DNA of 25,072 nucleotides, taken from IMG/VR virus record IMGVR_UViG_3300030389_000640, positions 1-25,072 of that record, one strand, 5' to 3'. Source of the DNA: a virus. The notes under the pieces are model-generated. The model had not been told where the DNA came from. It saw nothing but the letters and a program-made list of their open reading frames with translations, and made no database searches. This document shows positions 21,715 through 25,072 of the stretch, piece after piece (positions within the stretch are counted from its first letter, which is position 1; each line of letters opens with the position of its first letter). The position numbers were made by a program, and so were the translations under genes.

Positions 21715-22528
21715 GTACGCATCAGGTAAATACGCATATGGAATATCAGATCGTTCTGGTTTTCGATATCGCTTGCGTGACATGAGGCAAGAATGGAATG
21801 GTCTTTTAGTAGGAAAAGATGAGTTTGAACAAAAACACCCACAACTTTTTCCTATTCGAGTTAGACCAGATGGACAAGCACTTAGAAAAGCAAGACCAGA
21901 AATTACATTAGATCAAGAAAGAATCATACAGTATGGTTTTAATCCAGTTGGTTTTTCTGATCCTTTAAATTTATTTGATATTAATAATTTAGTTGCAAAT
22001 GGGTTAGTGGGAAGTGTTACTATTGGTGGAGATGCAACTAGCATAGATACAGAAACTGATACAGATACTGATGCAGATAGTTTACCTACAGCAACATTAA
22101 CTGGTTTTGGTATTGCTGCTTCAGTAGGAACAGTAACTATATCAACATCTTCTGGACTTGCAGCAACATATACTGTCACTGTGGTAGGAGGTAATCCTTC
22201 AAACCATCCATATTATAATTTTGGCTCTTCAAATAAATTTGCAATAAATGGATCTACTGCAACGGCAGACGTTAATTTAAGTTTAAGTGAAGGTAGCACT
22301 TATAGATTTGACCAATCTGATTCTTCTAATATTGGTCATCCATTAAGATTTTCCACAACAGCAAATGGAACGCATGGAGGTGGTAGTGAATATACAACTG
22401 GTGTTACAACCAACGGAACACCAGGTTACGCTGGAGCATATACGCAAATAGAAATTGCATCTGGTGCTCCGACATTATATTATTATTGCACAAATCATAG
22501 TGGCATGGGAGCACAGATAAACACATGA
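21707..22528 (+). CDS. Neck or tail protein with C-terminal cupredoxin-like domain
   Basis: A 273-residue protein. The start is TTG at 21707, overlapping the upstream stop by 8 bases with AAGGGA upstream. Residues 1-95 are a conserved-looking, Arg/Gln-rich module (SDRSGFRYRLRDMRQEWNG). A linker of Thr/Asp repeats (about 112-125) follows. Residues about 160-273 have the spacing of a type 1 copper site: GHPLRF (His211), and YYYCTNHSGMG with Cys261, His264 and Met267. This resembles plastocyanin-like folds, and similar domains end many marine phage fibre proteins. Whether it binds copper is not known. Confidence 0.75.
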   Translation: MSKYASGKYAYGISDRSGFRYRLRDMRQEWNGLLVGKDEFEQKHPQLFPIRVRPDGQALRKARPEITLDQERIIQYGFNPVGFSDPLNLFDINNLVANGLVGSVTIGGDATSIDTETDTDTDADSLPTATLTGFGIAASVGTVTISTSSGLAATYTVTVVGGNPSNHPYYNFGSSNKFAINGSTATADVNLSLSEGSTYRFDQSDSSNIGHPLRFSTTANGTHGGGSEYTTGVTTNGTPGYAGAYTQIEIASGAPTLYYYCTNHSGMGAQINT

Positions 22529-23172
22529 GTTTTACATATGCACAACTTAAATCAGCATTACAAGATTATACACAAAATGATGAAACTTCATTTGTTTCTA
22601 ATTTGCCAAACTTTATTCGATTAGCAGAAGAAAGAATATTACAATCAGTGCAACTTAATATTTTTCAAAAAAATGTTACTGGTAATATGACATCTGATAA
22701 TCAATATTTAGCAGCACCTTCAGATTTTTTAGCACCTTTTTCATTAAGTATAACAAACAGTAGTGCAAAAGAATATTTACAATTTAAAGAATTAGAATTT
22801 ATTTATTCATATAATCCTAATTCGTCCACAACTGGTACACCAAAATATTATGGACAATTTGATGCTGATTACTTCATAATTGCACCAACTCCTAATTCAG
22901 CATTTACAGTGAATTTAAGTTACTTTTATAATCCACCAAGTTTAACCTCTGGAGCAGATTCTGCAACAACTTGGTTAAGTGAAAATGCAGAAAATGCTTT
23001 ACTTTACGGCTCGTTAGTTGAATGTTATACCTACATGAAAGGCGAACAAGATATTATGAATATGTATAATGTTAGATTTGGACAAGCGTTAGGTAGACTT
23101 AAAAATCTTGGTGAAGCACAAGAGGTATCTGATGAATATTATTTAGGACCAATTAGAAAGGCTAAAACATAA
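22525..23172 (+). CDS. Tail/neck adaptor protein
   Basis: A 215-residue protein starting in an ATGA overlap. The N-terminus (YAQLKSALQDYTQNDETSF and FIRLAEERILQSVQL) is the pattern of the phage adaptor family that joins portal or connector to the tail (SU10-type adaptor, by memory). A beta-rich middle (YYGQFDADYFIIAPTPN) follows and the C-terminal part is helical. It is likely a neck component next to the gp4-like protein. Confidence 0.7.
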   Translation: MSFTYAQLKSALQDYTQNDETSFVSNLPNFIRLAEERILQSVQLNIFQKNVTGNMTSDNQYLAAPSDFLAPFSLSITNSSAKEYLQFKELEFIYSYNPNSSTTGTPKYYGQFDADYFIIAPTPNSAFTVNLSYFYNPPSLTSGADSATTWLSENAENALLYGSLVECYTYMKGEQDIMNMYNVRFGQALGRLKNLGEAQEVSDEYYLGPIRKAKT

Positions 23173-23462
23173 TGTTAAACTCATTATCAATGTCAAATGA
23201 TTTTTCTGTAAATGTAGAAACTACAGATAATAGAGGTTTTACTCCAGAGGAAACAGCAGAGAGATGTGTTAACAAATTAATAGGTATTTCGAACAATGCT
23301 CATCCAGCTATTAGAGATCAAGCTCATGCTTATCGAAAAGAAATGGAAAAAATAATTGCAATTTATATGCGTCAGGCTATTAAAAGTGATAGAACTACTG
23401 TATATAATGCGATTAAAGATTCAGGAAACCCCAAACTAGCTGAATATATAAGGAGAATGTGA
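23172..23462 (+). CDS. Small helical phage protein
   Basis: A 96-residue protein starting in a TAATG overlap. It has a Glu/Arg-rich helical core (GFTPEETAERCVNKLIGIS, then AIRDQAHAYRKEMEKII) and no membrane span. It resembles small proteins found near tail genes in marine phages, without a named function that I can support. A chaperone or scaffolding role for the fibres is possible. Confidence 0.7.
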   Translation: MLNSLSMSNDFSVNVETTDNRGFTPEETAERCVNKLIGISNNAHPAIRDQAHAYRKEMEKIIAIYMRQAIKSDRTTVYNAIKDSGNPKLAEYIRRM

Positions 23463-23899
23463 TGGCTTTTACTGGAAACTTTTTGTGTACTTCTTTTAAG
23501 AAAGAACTTATGACAGGCACACATAACTTTACTGCAACGACAGGCAATACATTTAATATTGCCTTATATGATAATAGTGCAAGTTTTACAGCAGCAACAA
23601 CTGCATATACAACAAGTAACGAAATATCAGGTACAAATTACTCTGCAAAAGGACAAGCTCTAAACCCAGTGACACCAACTACAAGTGGTACAACAGCTTT
23701 AGTTGACTTTGCAGATGAGGTTTTTTCAAACGTAACCATATCATCTGTTAGAGGTGGATTAATATTTAATGACACTGCAACTGGCGATCCATCAGTAGCT
23801 GTGTTAGACTTTGGTGCTGATAAAGCAGCAAGTAGTGGAGATTTTACAATAGTGTTTCCAACTGCTGATGCAAGTAACGCAATAATTAGGATAGCTTAA
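23462..23899 (+). CDS. Virion tail/surface protein
   Basis: A 145-residue protein. ATG 23462 in a TGATG overlap with AGGAG 6 bases upstream is preferred over GTG 23459. The N-terminus (CTSFKKELMTGTHNF) and NIALYDNSASFTAATTAYT are a pattern I recall from many marine phage structural genes. It is an all-beta, Thr/Ala-rich chain with no membrane span. It probably forms part of the tail or a fibre base. Confidence 0.72.
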   Translation: MAFTGNFLCTSFKKELMTGTHNFTATTGNTFNIALYDNSASFTAATTAYTTSNEISGTNYSAKGQALNPVTPTTSGTTALVDFADEVFSNVTISSVRGGLIFNDTATGDPSVAVLDFGADKAASSGDFTIVFPTADASNAIIRIA

Positions 23900-24414
23900 T
23901 GACAACAGTTGCCTATAAAGGTTGGGATAATGTACTAACAACTTGGAATACAGGTACATGGGATGGTGAGCAATCTGTCGATAACGCTGCCACAGCTTCT
24001 GTAGGACAAGCTGTTTTAGAGGGTGACGCTATTGTTAATGTCACTGGTGTTTCTGGTACAGCAACACTTAATGATGTATTTACAACTAACAATGGATTAG
24101 GTTCAACTGGTTCTATAGGCACAATATCAATATCTACTGGTACAAGTTTTAGTGTAACTGGTGTATCAGGCACGGCAAGTGTTAGTGATGTATTTACAAC
24201 AAATACAAATACTGCTGTTCAGATGACAGCAAGTATTAACAGTGCAACAGTTTCTGTCACTGGCACAGCAACAATAAATGTAACTGGAGTAAGTGGAACA
24301 GCAAGTGTGGGAGAGCTAGGTGTTATTTGGAGTACAATAGTTCCTAGTCAAACACCTAATTTTAGCACAATATCACCAAGTCAAAGTCCTTCTTGGACAG
24401 ACATAGCAGCATGA
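23899..24414 (+). CDS. Repeat protein of the tail fibre cluster
   Basis: A 171-residue, Thr/Ser/Val-rich protein. The N-terminus (YKGWDNVLTTWNTGTWDGEQ) precedes three copies of a VTGVSGTAS-like unit (about 48-64, 86-102, 128-143); two of them end in DVFTTN. The C-terminus (IVPSQTPNFSTISPSQSPSW) is a Pro/Ser linker. The repeats look like beta hairpins of a fibre. It starts in a TAATG overlap. Confidence 0.75.
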   Translation: MTTVAYKGWDNVLTTWNTGTWDGEQSVDNAATASVGQAVLEGDAIVNVTGVSGTATLNDVFTTNNGLGSTGSIGTISISTGTSFSVTGVSGTASVSDVFTTNTNTAVQMTASINSATVSVTGTATINVTGVSGTASVGELGVIWSTIVPSQTPNFSTISPSQSPSWTDIAA

Positions 24415-24423
24415 GGATAAAAA

Positions 24424-25072
24424 ATGAGTACGTTTGTCAATAACCTTAGATTAGAAGAGATAGGCTCTGGAGAAGCTTCTGGTACATGGGGTACTAAAAC
24501 AAATACAAACTTAGAACTCATAGGTGAGGCACTAGGTTTTGGAACAGAAGCAATTACAACCAACGCAGACACTCATACGAGTACAGTTGCTGACGCTTCT
24601 GCTGATGAAGCAAGAGCTTTATATTTAAAATATACTGGTACACTTGATTCAACTTGCACCATCACGATTGGTCCTAACACAATGAAACGTGTTCATATTA
24701 TCGAAAACGCTACAAGTGGATCACAAAGTATTATTATTAAACAAGGATCTGGTGCAACAGTAACGATAGCAAATGGACAAGTTAAGATTGTTTTCTTAGA
24801 TGGAGCTGGCTCTGGAGCAGCTGTAACTGATGCTTTGCAAGACTTAGCAGTACCAGATTTGTTTGTCGATGATGATTTATCACTTCAATCTGATGGAGCT
24901 ATTGTAAACTTTGGTGCAGATAGTGATGTAACATTAACACACGTTGCAGATACTGGTCTAACGATAACAAATACTAACACTGGTGATAATAAGCCTGTTG
25001 TTTTGCAATTAAAATCCGAAGAAGATGCTATAATCGCTGATGAAGTAATTGCATCGATTGAGATGGCTGCAG
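24424..25072 (+). CDS. Tail fibre protein, incomplete at window end
   Basis: An open frame starts at ATG 24424 and continues for 216 codons without a stop to the window end. The N-terminus (MSTFVNNLRLEEIGSGEASG and TWGTKTNTNLELIGEALGFG) is a module found at the start of many marine phage fibres. It continues with MKRVHIIENATSGSQSIIIK and SDGAIVNFGADSDVTLTHV, as in fibres whose later parts carry receptor-binding and intramolecular-chaperone domains. It is the probable host-recognition fibre. The frame is truncated only by the window. Confidence 0.88.
   Translation, partial: MSTFVNNLRLEEIGSGEASGTWGTKTNTNLELIGEALGFGTEAITTNADTHTSTVADASADEARALYLKYTGTLDSTCTITIGPNTMKRVHIIENATSGSQSIIIKQGSGATVTIANGQVKIVFLDGAGSGAAVTDALQDLAVPDLFVDDDLSLQSDGAIVNFGADSDVTLTHVADTGLTITNTNTGDNKPVVLQLKSEEDAIIADEVIASIEMAA

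Noticed and set aside
1-25072. tRNA, rRNA, integrase, attachment site or transposon
   Set aside because: I saw no tRNA-like cloverleaf, integrase or transposase gene, or flanking duplication.

Overview
The window is a compact, AT-rich stretch of a tailed bacteriophage genome. Every convincing gene lies on the + strand, many starts overlap the preceding stop (ATGA, TAATG, TGATG), and GGAG-type ribosome binding sites are frequent. The gene set is a TerL terminase, a very long portal, a scaffold, a major capsid protein, neck/adaptor proteins and fibre-like proteins. No tail tube, sheath or tape-measure gene is visible. This points to a marine podovirus-like phage of the kind known from pelagiphages and uncultured marine metagenomic phages. 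The alphaproteobacterial style of the lysis genes (a holin of the gene-transfer-agent type and a family 108 muramidase) and the low GC suggest a SAR11/SAR116-like host. That host assignment is inference.

Region 1 (1-3100) is the accessory and regulatory end. It holds three short promoter-led transcription units separated by rho-independent terminators. The first encodes two small hypothetical proteins. The second encodes one protein that I read as an amidoligase (COOH-NH2 ligase with a glutamine-synthetase-like fold) with a C-terminal winged-helix-like domain. The third encodes a small hypothetical protein and an HTH regulator. A 14-bp palindrome, CGAACAATTGTTCG, and partial copies of it sit upstream of units 1 and 2 and on both sides of the amidoligase gene. 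A five-fold CGGGT repeat able to form a G-quadruplex lies between units 1 and 2, and a possible small RNA lies at the end of the region.

Region 2 (3197-11703) is for packaging and portal: a 984-residue low-complexity protein where a small terminase would be expected, TerL, a conserved unknown, a Lys/Gly repeat protein, a small linker protein, the portal and an AT-hook-like protein. Region 3 (11745-15000) is a membrane and lysis block: a single-span membrane protein, an overlooked 31-residue membrane peptide, an EF-hand protein with two membrane spans, a 2OG-Fe(II) oxygenase-like protein, several small basic proteins, a 3TM holin, an overlooked 54-residue CxxC/CxxC protein and the muramidase. 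Region 4 (15070-18710) is capsid assembly: a GroES-like co-chaperonin, scaffold, head proteins and major capsid protein, closed by a strong terminator.

Region 5 (18734-25072) restarts from a promoter with a palindrome over its -10 box. It encodes virion surface proteins, three Cys-containing very basic small proteins, neck/adaptor proteins, a protein ending in a cupredoxin-like domain, and fibre proteins. The last fibre gene runs off the end of the window. The most unusual elements are the amidoligase unit with its operator-like palindromes, the G-quadruplex repeat, the EF-hand and CxxC proteins in the lysis block, the cupredoxin-like neck/fibre protein, and short motifs (NGGxV; KxxGxGGL) shared between separate phage proteins.
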